Below are positions 9,465-17,511 of a stretch of DNA of 64,000 bases, piece by piece. Below the pieces are notes generated by a model. The model did not search any database. It worked only from the letters and a program-made list of their open reading frames with translations, and was not told where the DNA came from. The DNA comes from Caulobacter sp. GTDB taxonomy: Bacteria; Pseudomonadota; Alphaproteobacteria; Caulobacterales; Caulobacteraceae. Location: assembly GCF_017744445.1 (NCBI RefSeq), contig NZ_JAGIBH010000012.1, positions 110,626 to 174,625 of the forward strand. Reading direction: 5' to 3'. The position numbers and the translations under genes are program-made. Numbering within the stretch: position 1 is the stretch's first letter; every line of letters starts with the position of its first letter.

Positions 9465-10144
9465 GACGAGCTCCCCTCGGGGCGGTGTTCCAGGACGTAG
9501 CCCATGCCGCGCACGGTGTGCAGCAGCTTGGTCTCGAACATGCCGTCGATCTTGGCCCGCAGGCGCTTGATGGCGACCTCGACCACGTTGGTGTTGGTGT
9601 CGAAATTGATGTCCCAGACCAGCTCGGTGATGATGGTCTTGGAGACGATCTGCGACTGGCGGCGGCCCAACACGACCAGCAGGGCGAACTCCTTGGCCGT
9701 CAGGTTCAGCCGCTTGCCCGCCCGCGTGGCGCGCCGCGCCATCAGGTCCAGATGCAGGTCGCCGACCGTGATGGTGGTCGACTCGCTGCGCCCGCGACGG
9801 GTGATGGCCTGCAGTCGGGCCAGCAGCTCCAGGAACGAGAATGGCTTGACCAGATAGTCATCGGCGCCCGCTCCCAGGCCCTTCAGGCGATCCTCGACAC
9901 TGTCGCGAGCGGTCAGCATGATCACCGGCGTCTGACGGGTCTGACGCAGCTGCTCCAGCACCTCGACCCCGTCCAGCCCGGGCAGCATGCCGTCCAGCAC
10001 CACGGCGTCGTAGTCGAGGGTCTGGGCCAGGTGCAGGCCGTCCTCGCCATTGCTGGCGAAATCCACCGCATAGCCCTGCTCGGTCAGCCCCTTACGCAGG
10101 TAGGCGACGGTCTTGGGTTCGTCCTCGACGATCAGGATCTTCAT
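9461..10144 (-). CDS. OmpR-family response regulator (CusR-like)
   Basis: DNA-binding response regulator, 227 residues from the ATG at 10144. A longer open frame to 10276 exists, but its extra 44 residues are Pro/Arg-rich and do not belong to the family. The receiver domain shows E7-D8, the phospho-acceptor D51 (VVLDGMLPGLDG), T/S in MLTARD and K in LVKPFSF. The C-terminal winged helix contains LTAKEFALLVVLGRR and the end RGMGYVLE. It is expected to be phosphorylated by the kinase that follows it. Targets probably include the efflux operon, given the GTCAGG repeats upstream of it. Confidence 0.93.
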   Translation of the reverse strand: MKILIVEDEPKTVAYLRKGLTEQGYAVDFASNGEDGLHLAQTLDYDAVVLDGMLPGLDGVEVLEQLRQTRQTPVIMLTARDSVEDRLKGLGAGADDYLVKPFSFLELLARLQAITRRGRSESTTITVGDLHLDLMARRATRAGKRLNLTAKEFALLVVLGRRQSQIVSKTIITELVWDINFDTNTNVVEVAIKRLRAKIDGMFETKLLHTVRGMGYVLEHRPEGSSS

Positions 10145-10302
10145 AGAGCGAGGCGTCTCACGACCAACAGCCCGGAACGCAGGCGCGCTCCAGGCCGGCA
10201 AGATAGAGCGTCCTTGCGCCCGTCGCCATGGGGGTGGGGGGTGGTGGACAGGCGGCGGGGCAAGGACGAGGGGCATCCTGCCACCCCTGCCCGGTCACAA
10301 GG

Positions 10303-10353
10303 CTGACCGCCGGATGACATTTCTGACCGGAAACGCCCGGAAGCGCCGGTCAG
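10303..10353. promoter_or_regulatory. GTCA half-sites and hairpin upstream of the two-component genes
   Basis: On the minus strand GTCAG, GTCAT and GTCAG occur at 10327, 10318 and 10307, about 10 bases apart, similar to the repeat before the efflux operon. The first overlaps an 8-bp inverted repeat CTGACCGG/CCGGTCAG (10323-10330 and 10346-10353). That hairpin sits just after the stop of the upstream gene at 10356 and could instead be its terminator. Confidence 0.3.
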
Positions 10354-10355
10354 TG

Positions 10356-10685
10356 TCAGACCGCGATGACTTCGATCTTCAGTGGGGCCCCGCCGGCGGC
10401 GATCGAAAACAGACGGTCGATGTTGGGATGCGCGCCCGGACGATTGCGGGCATCCGCCGTGTGCTCACCGAACACAGCCAAGCCGTGCTCCGCCGCCTTC
10501 GCGTCCAGGCCGCCGAACTGCCGCTTGAGGTATTGGTAGATCGCGAGCGAGCCTTGCTTGCCGGGCTGATTTTCAATGCTGGCGACCACGTCGCCGCTGG
10601 CGTCCACGAGGTCGACGCGCTGCACGTCGTCGATGGTCGGCAGCTGCTGAAGATTGTCCTTGAAGGTCGCGCCTGGTTGAATCAT
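10356..10685 (-). CDS. Small conserved protein, probably DUF2322 family
   Basis: A 109-residue soluble protein without signal peptide or membrane segment, beginning MIQPGATFKDNLQQLPTIDD. The start motif, the short length and the pattern of a small alpha/beta protein match my memory of the DUF2322 family, found in proteobacteria and without known function. It lies between the AraC regulator and the response regulator on the same strand, 86 bases after the AraC stop, so it could be read from either an own promoter or the upstream operon. Function unknown. Confidence 0.6.
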   Translation of the reverse strand: MIQPGATFKDNLQQLPTIDDVQRVDLVDASGDVVASIENQPGKQGSLAIYQYLKRQFGGLDAKAAEHGLAVFGEHTADARNRPGAHPNIDRLFSIAAGGAPLKIEVIAV

Positions 10686-10771
10686 CGCCCGATATCTCGA
10701 ATTCCTGAGGTAAGGGGCGGCCCTTTAGCACTCCCGGCAATTATCCGCGACAGGCGATCAGCCAATCCGAG

Positions 10772-11809
10772 CTAGCCTCGAAACGACGAACTCGAGGCGT
10801 GCATTCCCGAGACCTGGGCCGACAGTTTGCTCGTCTGCGCAGGCGGAGGATCGACCGCCGCGCCGTCTTCACTGGCGTGCCGAAATTCACGTGGTGACAG
10901 ACCGTATTGCTCGCGAAAGGCGCGGCTGAAGTGCGCCGAACCGTTGAAGCCCCAGCGGAAGCAGATCTCGGAGATCGACAGCCGCGCGTGCTGCGGACTG
11001 GCGAGGTCGATCCGGCAGCGCTCCAGGCGGCGCGAGCGCAGGTAGTGGCTGAAGGTCTCGTTGGCCGAGGCGAAGAGTTTCTGCACATATCGTGGAGAGA
11101 CCCCCTCCTCGTCGGCGACGCGGCGCAGCGAAAGCTCCGCATCCGGCAGCAACGTTTCGATGGTCTGACATAGGCGCTGTAGATGCGCCGTCGGGGCCGA
11201 GGGGTCGAAGACGTCGGATGACCCGGCGCCCTGCTCGATCAGGCACTGGGCCAAGAACTCCGTGAGCGCCAGATCTACCGGCCGCAGCTGGTCGACCGAC
11301 AGGTTCTCCAGCTCCTCGGCCGTGCCCCGCAGCAGGTCCGACAGGATGCGCGGTACGCCTTTGGACCCGTCCAGCCAGCCGACCCGCAGGTTGAAGGGCC
11401 GGATCAGGCGGTGATCCAGGGCGACGCGCGGCGCGCGGACGAACAGCAGCCGCGAGCGCGTATCCAACCGCAGGGCCGCGGCCTGGCCGGTCGGGCCGAA
11501 GGCGATGTCGCCGGTGGCGACGCTGACGGCCAGCTCCTCGGTGACCAACGTCGCCTCGCCATGCAGCAGTACGGCCAGCCAGACCGCCGCCGGCTGTCCC
11601 GACAGGCGGCCGGAGATGGTCTGGGCCCCAGCCTCGACCAGCGCGAACTCGATGCCCAGCGGCGAGGTCAGGCACACCACCTGGGCCGCGGCCGGCTCGG
11701 CGTCGGACAGGCCTTCGATCGGCAGGCCTAGGCGGCTCATGGCTTCGCGCCAGGCCTCGGCCCGCTCGGCGCGAGGATGGCTTTCCGTGCTGAACGACCA
11801 GGCCTTCAT
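10772..11809 (-). CDS. AraC-family transcriptional regulator
   Basis: Transcription factor of 345 residues. The N-terminal about 200 residues form an AraC-binding-like sensor domain (LRLDTRSRLLFVRAPRVALDHRLI). The C-terminal double helix-turn-helix is clear: LSLRRVADEEGVSPRYVQKLFASANETFSHYLRSRRLERC and ISEICFRWGFNGSAHFSRAFREQYGLSPREFR. It is the last gene of the leftward operon Rieske oxygenase - dioxygenase - amidase - regulator, four bases after the amidase stop. This suggests it senses the pathway substrate or an intermediate and controls this operon and perhaps the neighbouring ones. Confidence 0.92.
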   Translation of the reverse strand: MKAWSFSTESHPRAERAEAWREAMSRLGLPIEGLSDAEPAAAQVVCLTSPLGIEFALVEAGAQTISGRLSGQPAAVWLAVLLHGEATLVTEELAVSVATGDIAFGPTGQAAALRLDTRSRLLFVRAPRVALDHRLIRPFNLRVGWLDGSKGVPRILSDLLRGTAEELENLSVDQLRPVDLALTEFLAQCLIEQGAGSSDVFDPSAPTAHLQRLCQTIETLLPDAELSLRRVADEEGVSPRYVQKLFASANETFSHYLRSRRLERCRIDLASPQHARLSISEICFRWGFNGSAHFSRAFREQYGLSPREFRHASEDGAAVDPPPAQTSKLSAQVSGMHASSSSFRG

Positions 11810-11813
11810 GGTC

Positions 11814-12890
11814 CTATTCCTTCATCTTGGGGAAGATGTCGCGCGGGATGCGCACGTGGCAGCCTTGCGTGCCGTCGACCACCTGGGTGACGCCGAAGTC
11901 GGCCGCGACGCTCATCAGCGAATAGGCGTCGTTCTTGGACAGACCGACCTGGTCGCTGAGCAGGCTCAGCATCTTGGTCGAGGCGTCGCGCATGGCCAGG
12001 TTCAGATCTTCGTTGAATCCGTGGACGATCCACCACTTGGGCGTCTCCAGCAGCGGTCCCGGGGTCTGGATGTCCTTGCGCAGTACGATCTGCATCAGGA
12101 CGTTCAGCGAGCTTTCGATGGCCGTGCCCGACAGCTCGCCGTCGCCCTGGCTGACGTGAGGGTCACCGATCGAGAACAGGCCGCCCTCGACCTGCACCGT
12201 GTAGTACATCGTGGCCCCCGCCCCGATGCGCCAGTTGTCGATATTGCCGCCGTGCTCGCCGGGCGGAATGGTGCTGATCCGCCCGTTGACGGCCGGCGCC
12301 ACGCCGGCGGTGCCCAGGTGTGGACGGGCCGGAATCCGCACGCCCTTCAGGGCCGGTTGGCGATCACATTCCGGGCAGTTCGTGATCGTGCCCGGGATCA
12401 GGTATTTGCCCTCGAAGTCATAGGCATAGAGGGCGCTGGCGGTGTTGGTGTTGGCGTCCAGCTCGTAGATCGTCACCCGCTCCTTCTCGCCGAACTCCTT
12501 GTAGAGATAGCCCCAGTTGGCCGCGAGGTTGGAGCCGTAGTTGTTGCGCGGGACCATGCGCAGGTAGCGCACTTCCAGCACGTCGCCGGGCTTGGCGTCC
12601 TCGACATAGATAGGGCCGGTCATGATGTGGACGCCGGGGTTGCGGTCGTCCTCGGGGATCTCCTTGAAGATCCGGGTGATCGCTTCGTCCATCATCAGCT
12701 CGGGCGCGTCGCCGGCGTGGTGGGTGATGGCCTCGGCCTGGACCAGGTCGCCGCTCTTGATTCGCAGCGAAGGTTTGGTCGAGGGATCGAAATAGCCCCA
12801 GTGCACGGTCTGGGGCGTGGCCTTCAGGCAGTGCAGCGCGCCGGGAACGATGTCCTCACGGGTCTGGCCGGGTTCGCAGATGAAAGGCAT
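11814..12890 (-). CDS. Acetamidase/formamidase family amidohydrolase
   Basis: Predicted cytosolic amidase of the FmdA/AmdA family, which hydrolyses short amides such as formamide or acetamide to ammonia and the acid. It is 358 residues, slightly short for the family. Recognisable motifs are HYFDP-like VHWGYFDPSTKPSLRIKSGD near the start, VHIMTGPIYVEDAKPGDVLEVRY, GEHGGNIDNWRIGAGATMYYTVQVEGGLFSIGDPHVSQGDGELSGTAIE, and the Asp/Glu/His-rich metal region typical of the group. It lies between the DODA-like dioxygenase (9 bases before) and the AraC gene (4 bases after). In this setting it may remove a formamide or another small amide released from a nitrogen-containing ring. Confidence 0.9.
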   Translation of the reverse strand: MPFICEPGQTREDIVPGALHCLKATPQTVHWGYFDPSTKPSLRIKSGDLVQAEAITHHAGDAPELMMDEAITRIFKEIPEDDRNPGVHIMTGPIYVEDAKPGDVLEVRYLRMVPRNNYGSNLAANWGYLYKEFGEKERVTIYELDANTNTASALYAYDFEGKYLIPGTITNCPECDRQPALKGVRIPARPHLGTAGVAPAVNGRISTIPPGEHGGNIDNWRIGAGATMYYTVQVEGGLFSIGDPHVSQGDGELSGTAIESSLNVLMQIVLRKDIQTPGPLLETPKWWIVHGFNEDLNLAMRDASTKMLSLLSDQVGLSKNDAYSLMSVAADFGVTQVVDGTQGCHVRIPRDIFPKMKE

Positions 12891-12899
12891 CGGATGTCC

Positions 12900-13688
12900 T
12901 CAGGCGCTAGCGAGCGTGACCGAGGTCATGCTCAGCGAGCCGTGCTCGATATGGTCGGGGGCGAAGGCGGCGACGTCGCCTGGCAGGCGCGCGCCCAGCA
13001 CGTACAGCAGCGGCCAATAGTGGTCGGGCGTCGGCACCGAACGTTTGGCGTCCTGCCCCTGGCTCTCGAAGTCGACGGCGCGCTGGGGGGCGTCCTCGGC
13101 GATGGCGGTCTTGATGTAGTCGTTGAACCGCTGCGACCAGTCGTAGGGCGCGCAGTGGCGATCGCCCCAGTCCATGGCCGGCAGGTTGTGGACGATGTTG
13201 CCGGTGCCGACGATCAGCACGCCTTCATCCCGCAACGGAGCCAGGCGCTGGCCGATCTCGAAGTGCCAGGCCGGCGGCTTGGTGGCGTCCATGCTGAGCT
13301 GCACCACCGGCACGTCGGCGTCCGGAAACGCCTTGCCCAGCACCGACCAGGTCCCGTGATCCAGGCCCCAGCCGTTGTCGTCCAGCTTCACGGGCGTCGG
13401 CGCCAGGACCTGAGCCACCCGCGCCGCCAATTCGGGCGAGCCGGGCGCGGGATATTGCTGATCGAACAAGGCCTTGGGGAAGGAAGCTCCGAAGTCGTGG
13501 ATGGTCCGAGGCTTGGTCATGGCGGTGACGGCAATGCCGCGCGTCAGCCAGTGGGCCGAGACGCACAGGATCGCCTTGGGCTTGCCGACGGCGTCGCCCA
13601 TGGCCTTCCAGGTCCGCGTGGTGTCGTTGGTCTCCAGCGCGATCATCGGGCTGCCGTGACCAAAGAAGATGACGGGCAAGCGGCTCAT
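12900..13688 (-). CDS. LigB-superfamily extradiol dioxygenase, YgiD/DODA type
   Basis: Class III ring-cleaving dioxygenase of the 4,5-DOPA dioxygenase group, 262 residues. Conserved metal-binding His positions can be seen in FFGHGSPM, VSAHWLTRG, GTGNIVHNLP and TPDHYWPLL, with DNGWGLDHGTWSVL between them. E. coli YgiD and plant betalain DODA open catechol rings; the natural substrate here is unknown. The start ATG overlaps the stop of the Rieske oxygenase (ATGA), a strong sign of coupling. A hydroxylase feeding a ring-cleavage enzyme is the simplest reading of the pair. Confidence 0.9.
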   Translation of the reverse strand: MSRLPVIFFGHGSPMIALETNDTTRTWKAMGDAVGKPKAILCVSAHWLTRGIAVTAMTKPRTIHDFGASFPKALFDQQYPAPGSPELAARVAQVLAPTPVKLDDNGWGLDHGTWSVLGKAFPDADVPVVQLSMDATKPPAWHFEIGQRLAPLRDEGVLIVGTGNIVHNLPAMDWGDRHCAPYDWSQRFNDYIKTAIAEDAPQRAVDFESQGQDAKRSVPTPDHYWPLLYVLGARLPGDVAAFAPDHIEHGSLSMTSVTLASA

Positions 13689-14908
13689 GCGGCGGCCTCC
13701 GAATTGGCGGGCGCCGGCGCGCTACCGGCCTTCATCGCCGCCCAGGTCTGTTGGTATCGAGGCGCGAGCCAGCGATTGAACTGCACCTGCGCGCCCTCCT
13801 GCCAGGAGTAGCGACCACGGATGGCGAAGCGTGAGCGCAGGCCCTGCTGGACCAGTTCGTCGACATGCATGTCTTGAGCGATGATCTTGCCGGCCGAGGT
13901 CATGATCATCTCGAGGCGCTCCTCGAAACCGGAGCTTTCGGTCGCGCCCGGCGCCACCAGGATGCCGGTGTCCTGCTCCATGGTCTCGGGACCCGTGGGC
14001 CGCAGGATCAGGTAGATGACCATGTCGCTGGTCATCACCAGCGACAGCGTCGGCGGGATGTTGGCGAAGGTGGCGCGGTTACGGTCTTCGTCCGTCAGGT
14101 TCGGGAAGATCGGTAGCACGGCCTTCTGGGTCGGGTTGAAGCTGGCGTCGGCGTGCAGTGTGCCGTTGTAGCGCAGGAAACCGGCGTCCCCCTCCCCGGC
14201 TTCCGGGAAGCTGCACAGCTCACTGGGGATGAAGTCGTGCAGCGGCCCGCGATGCAGCTTGCTGGCGTGGTAGCCGTCGTTGTTGTTCTCGAACATGACC
14301 TTCCAGTTCCAGGCGAACTGGCCGGTCATCGGCGGCGACAGGCCGTCGGCATTGGCGAGGTCATAATTGGCCACGGCCGCCTCGACCGCCGTCAGGCGCG
14401 GCGCCAGCGACGCGGCCTCGGAGTCGAAATTGATGAAGATGAAGCCCAGCCAGACCTCGACCTTGAAGGTCGGCAGCTTCACCGCTTTCTTGTTGAAGTC
14501 GCAGGTGCGCTCCATGGCCGGGGCGTTCACCAGGTCGCCGTTCAGGGAATAGACCCAGTGGTGATAGGGGCAGACGAAGCCGCGCGTATTGCCCCGGCCC
14601 TCGGCCACCAGCATGGCGCGGTGCTGGCAGACCGCCGACATCGCCTTGATCTCGTTGTCGCGGTTACGCGTGACGATGATCGGCTCGCCGATGATCTTGG
14701 TCGTGAAGAAGTCGCCGGGCTCCTTCACCCAGTCGACGCGGCCCACGCACAGCCATTCGTGATTGAACAGCGCCTCCTTCTCGAACTCGTAGAAGTCGGC
14801 GTCGGTGTAGCAGGCGGGCGGCAAGGTCTCGGCGGCCTCGACGCCCAGCATCGAGCGTGAAAGGCCGTCGAAGAAAGCGTCGCTGAGGAATGGCGGGCGC
14901 GGGTTCAT
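13685..14908 (-). CDS. Aromatic-ring-hydroxylating (Rieske) dioxygenase alpha subunit
   Basis: Catalytic subunit of a Rieske non-haem iron oxygenase, 407 residues. The Rieske centre is CQH-x16-CPYHH at about residues 92-113. The mononuclear iron site is in ENNNDGYHASKLHRG (H-x4-H), with a candidate acidic ligand in QDMHVDELV. It is the first gene of a four-gene leftward operon and is divergent from a TauD-type dioxygenase. No beta subunit, ferredoxin or ferredoxin reductase gene is present nearby, so electrons must come from a protein encoded elsewhere. Such stand-alone alpha subunits often demethylate or hydroxylate small aromatic or quaternary-ammonium compounds. Confidence 0.92.
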   Translation of the reverse strand: MNPRPPFLSDAFFDGLSRSMLGVEAAETLPPACYTDADFYEFEKEALFNHEWLCVGRVDWVKEPGDFFTTKIIGEPIIVTRNRDNEIKAMSAVCQHRAMLVAEGRGNTRGFVCPYHHWVYSLNGDLVNAPAMERTCDFNKKAVKLPTFKVEVWLGFIFINFDSEAASLAPRLTAVEAAVANYDLANADGLSPPMTGQFAWNWKVMFENNNDGYHASKLHRGPLHDFIPSELCSFPEAGEGDAGFLRYNGTLHADASFNPTQKAVLPIFPNLTDEDRNRATFANIPPTLSLVMTSDMVIYLILRPTGPETMEQDTGILVAPGATESSGFEERLEMIMTSAGKIIAQDMHVDELVQQGLRSRFAIRGRYSWQEGAQVQFNRWLAPRYQQTWAAMKAGSAPAPANSEAAA

Positions 14909-15181
14909 CGTGAAGCGCTCTGAAAGGTCGGATGTCGACCATCACGCTAGGAGCGCACCGTGGAACGGTCTTGCCTCAGCGCGCACGAAGAGTTGGTCGT
15001 CGCGCGCCCTTCGAGGCCCGCCGCCGGATTTGCAGGCGTCCGGCGCCTGGATGACGCTTGCGGCGCCCAAGTCACGGTCACTCACCGCGCCGCCGAGAAA
15101 GCTGTCGTGCGCGCTGAGACAAGACCGGCGTCATCGCTGCGCCTAGGCTCTTAATCGTGGATATCGCCCACGGAGGACGCC
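14909..15181. promoter_or_regulatory. Divergent intergenic region of the catabolic island
   Basis: This 273-base region separates the leftward Rieske operon from the rightward TauD gene and should hold both promoters. Two short inverted repeats are visible: GGTCG-GATGT-CGACC at 14926-14940, and CGTGG-ATATCGC-CCACG at 15156-15172, the latter just before the GGAGG ribosome site of the rightward gene. No clear -35/-10 pair could be assigned. Small open frames here have no support. Confidence 0.4.
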
Positions 15182-16039
15182 ATGACGCTGACCGCCGACA
15201 TCGCCATCAAGGATCTGAAGCCGGGCTTCGGGGCCGAGATCTCCGGCATCGACCTGGCCTCGGCCCCCGACGCGGCCCTGGATCAGGTCGTGGACACCTT
15301 CCATCGCCACGGCGCCATCGCCCTGCGCGACCAGAAGATGACGCCCGATGATCTGATGCGCTTCATCGGCCGCTTCGGCGACGCCGAGGATCACACCCAG
15401 ACCCGCTTCACCCTGCCGGGCTATCCGAAGATCTTCATCCTCTCTAACCGCGTCGTGGACGGAAAGCCGATAGGAGCCCACAACGATGGGGTCGGCTGGC
15501 ACACCGACTACAGCTACAAGCCCGAGCCGGTCATGCTGACCATGCTCTATGCGGTCGAGGTTCCGGAGGAAGGCTCCGACACCCTGCTGGCCGACGGCTG
15601 CGCCGCCTGGAACGCCCTGCCCGCCGACAAGCAGGCCATGCTGGAAAAGCTGCGGCTGCACCACAGCTACAAGCACTTCATGGCCACCCGGCAGTTTGGC
15701 CAGCAGCAGAACCTGTCGCCCGAGCTGGAGGCGGCCAATCCCGACGTCGAGCACCCGCTGATCCGCACCCATCCGGCGGACGGCCGCAAGGCGCTGTGGC
15801 CCTCGACCGGCACGGTCACCGAGGTGATCGGCATGCCCGGTCCGGCGGGCCTGGCTCTGCTGGACGAACTCGTGGAGTTCATGACCCAGGACGAATTCGT
15901 CTATCGCCACAAGTGGCGCGTCGGCGATCTGCTGATGTGGGACAACCGCTGCACCCTGCACACCGGCACGCTGTACGACGACACCAAGTACATCCGGACG
16001 ATGCACCGCCTGTGGGTGAAGGGCGACAAGCCCTTCTGA
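15182..16039 (+). CDS. TauD/TfdA-family 2-oxoglutarate dioxygenase
   Basis: Fe(II)/2-oxoglutarate-dependent oxygenase of 285 residues. The iron triad is visible as WHTD (GVGWHTDYSYKPEP) and the distal His in WDNRCTLHTG, followed by an Arg in YIRTMHRLW that binds 2-oxoglutarate. A GGAGG ribosome site precedes ATG 15182. The family hydroxylates sulfonates, ethers or carnitine-like compounds; the substrate here is unknown. It opens a short rightward group with the SDR and VOC genes but is cut off from them by an inverted-repeat element. A second family member lies in the opposite operon at 18471. Confidence 0.9.
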   Translation: MTLTADIAIKDLKPGFGAEISGIDLASAPDAALDQVVDTFHRHGAIALRDQKMTPDDLMRFIGRFGDAEDHTQTRFTLPGYPKIFILSNRVVDGKPIGAHNDGVGWHTDYSYKPEPVMLTMLYAVEVPEEGSDTLLADGCAAWNALPADKQAMLEKLRLHHSYKHFMATRQFGQQQNLSPELEAANPDVEHPLIRTHPADGRKALWPSTGTVTEVIGMPGPAGLALLDELVEFMTQDEFVYRHKWRVGDLLMWDNRCTLHTGTLYDDTKYIRTMHRLWVKGDKPF

Positions 16040-16061
16040 CTTCACCCGCCTCCCTAAATGG

Positions 16062-16166
16062 CCGTCTCCCCGGCGAAGGCCGGGGCCCAGATCATAAGGC
16101 TGGACCGCGCCCGTGCTGGTTAATGCTGGGGGTGGATCTGGATCCCGGCTTTCGCCGGGAAGACGG
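16062..16166. repeat. MITE/REP-like inverted repeat element, copy 1
   Basis: A 105-base element whose ends are 32-base inverted copies of each other with a few mismatches (16062-16093 and 16135-16166). Each arm also contains its own small hairpin around CGGCGAAGGCCGG or CCCGGCTTTCGCCGGG. The centre is unrelated to the centre of the second copy at 18335, while the arms match. The right arm ends 5 bases before the GTG start of the next gene. Confidence 0.8.
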
Positions 16167-16171
16167 AGTTT

Positions 16172-17008
16172 GTGAATTTGGAACCGCGCATGGCGAAGAC
16201 TTGGTTCATCACTGGCGTTTCCGCCGGCCTGGGGCGCCAGATCGCGCTGGCGGCGATGGCGCGTGGCGATACCGTCATCGGCACGGTGCGCAAGCCGGAA
16301 GCCGCGACCGCGTTCGAGGCGCTAGGCGGTCGTGCCGTGATCCTTGATGTCACCGACGAGACGGCGGTGAAGGCCGCCGTCGCCAAGGCCAAGAGCGTGA
16401 CCGGAACGATCGACGTCCTGGTCAACAACGCCGGCTACGGCCTGGTCGGCGCTGTCGAAGAAGCCTCGCTGGACGAGGTCCGCGCGCAGTTCGAGACCAA
16501 TGTCTTCGGCCCGCTGGCGGTGCTGAAGGCCGCCCTGCCCGCTATGCGCGCCCGTCGTGCGGGACGGATCATCAACATCACCTCGGTCTCGGGCCTGGCG
16601 GTCTGGGCCGGCACCGGTGTCTACTGCGCCAGCAAGTGGGCGCTGGAGGGCCTGACCCAGACCCTGGCGCAAGAGGTCGCCGAGCTAGGGATCAAGGTGA
16701 TCAACGTCGCCCCCGGCGGCATGCGCACCGACTTCGCCCAGGGCTCCAAGACCATCGTGGCGACCAAGCTGGCCGACTATGACGGTCTGGCCCGCGACGC
16801 CGAGCGGATCATGGCCGACCACGCCGGCCAGGAGCCCGGCGACCCGGCCAAGGCGGCTCAGGCGATCCTGACGATCGCCGACGCCGAGAGCCCGCCGATG
16901 CACCTGCTGCTGGGCGAGGACGCCCTGAAGTACGCCGGCTACGCCGCCCAGGGCCTGTCGACCGACATCGAGACCTGGAAAGACCTCTCCCTCTCCATCG
17001 GCTTTTGA
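16172..17008 (+). CDS. Short-chain dehydrogenase/reductase
   Basis: NAD(P)-dependent SDR oxidoreductase of 278 residues (272 from the alternative ATG at 16190). The cofactor motif TGVSAGLGRQIA, NNAGYGLVG, the catalytic Ser in ITSVSG and the YCASK motif are all present. The conserved fold begins at MAKTWFITG (ATG 16190), but the only purine-rich ribosome site (GGGAAGACGGAG) fits the GTG at 16172 and is supplied by the end of the repeat element. It resembles classical SDRs with retinol-dehydrogenase-like sequence. Its role in the island is probably oxidation or reduction of an alcohol or carbonyl intermediate; not specified by sequence. Confidence 0.88.
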   Translation: MNLEPRMAKTWFITGVSAGLGRQIALAAMARGDTVIGTVRKPEAATAFEALGGRAVILDVTDETAVKAAVAKAKSVTGTIDVLVNNAGYGLVGAVEEASLDEVRAQFETNVFGPLAVLKAALPAMRARRAGRIINITSVSGLAVWAGTGVYCASKWALEGLTQTLAQEVAELGIKVINVAPGGMRTDFAQGSKTIVATKLADYDGLARDAERIMADHAGQEPGDPAKAAQAILTIADAESPPMHLLLGEDALKYAGYAAQGLSTDIETWKDLSLSIGF

Positions 17009-17025
17009 ACCGCGAGCGACCTCAC

Positions 17026-17511
17026 GTGACCAACACCCTGATCTTCGTCGACCTGGCCTCCGAAGACCCGTCCAAAGCCGGCGACTTCTACGCCAAGGTG
17101 TTCGGCTGGCAGAACGACGCCCGCCCGGAAGGCGTCTATCATCGCATGGTGCCGGGGGGGTTCTTCAAGCAGCCCGATGGGACGGACAGCCAGATCGGCA
17201 ACCTGCACCTGGGGATCTTCAAGGCCGCCAACGCGCGTCCCCACCCCGAGCCCGAAGGCGTAGAGCCCCGCGCGCTCAGCACCGAAGGCCGCAAGCCGCG
17301 CATCTGGGTGCTGATCAGCGACGACGACAGCGCCGACCGCATCCTGGGGACCGCTGAGGAACTGGGCGCGACGATCCTCTGGAAGAACCACTACTGGAAG
17401 GAATTCAACGGCTACAACCACGCCTTCCGCGACCCGTGGGGCAACGAGATCGTGCTGTGGGGCAAGGCGGGTCCTGATCCGCAAATCCCGGCGGACTTCA
17501 CGCGCGAATAG
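17026..17511 (+). CDS. VOC (glyoxalase/bleomycin-resistance) family protein
   Basis: A 161-residue protein of the vicinal-oxygen-chelate superfamily, starting FVDLASEDPSKAGDFYAKVFGW and ending with the GYNHAFRDPWGNEIVLWGK motif typical of glyoxalase-like or extradiol-type folds. GTG 17026 is preferred; a TTG at 17005 overlapping the SDR stop is possible but has no ribosome site. It closely follows the SDR gene and is probably co-transcribed. VOC members include ring-cleaving dioxygenases, isomerases and drug-binding proteins, so function cannot be set from sequence alone. Confidence 0.82.
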   Translation: MTNTLIFVDLASEDPSKAGDFYAKVFGWQNDARPEGVYHRMVPGGFFKQPDGTDSQIGNLHLGIFKAANARPHPEPEGVEPRALSTEGRKPRIWVLISDDDSADRILGTAEELGATILWKNHYWKEFNGYNHAFRDPWGNEIVLWGKAGPDPQIPADFTRE

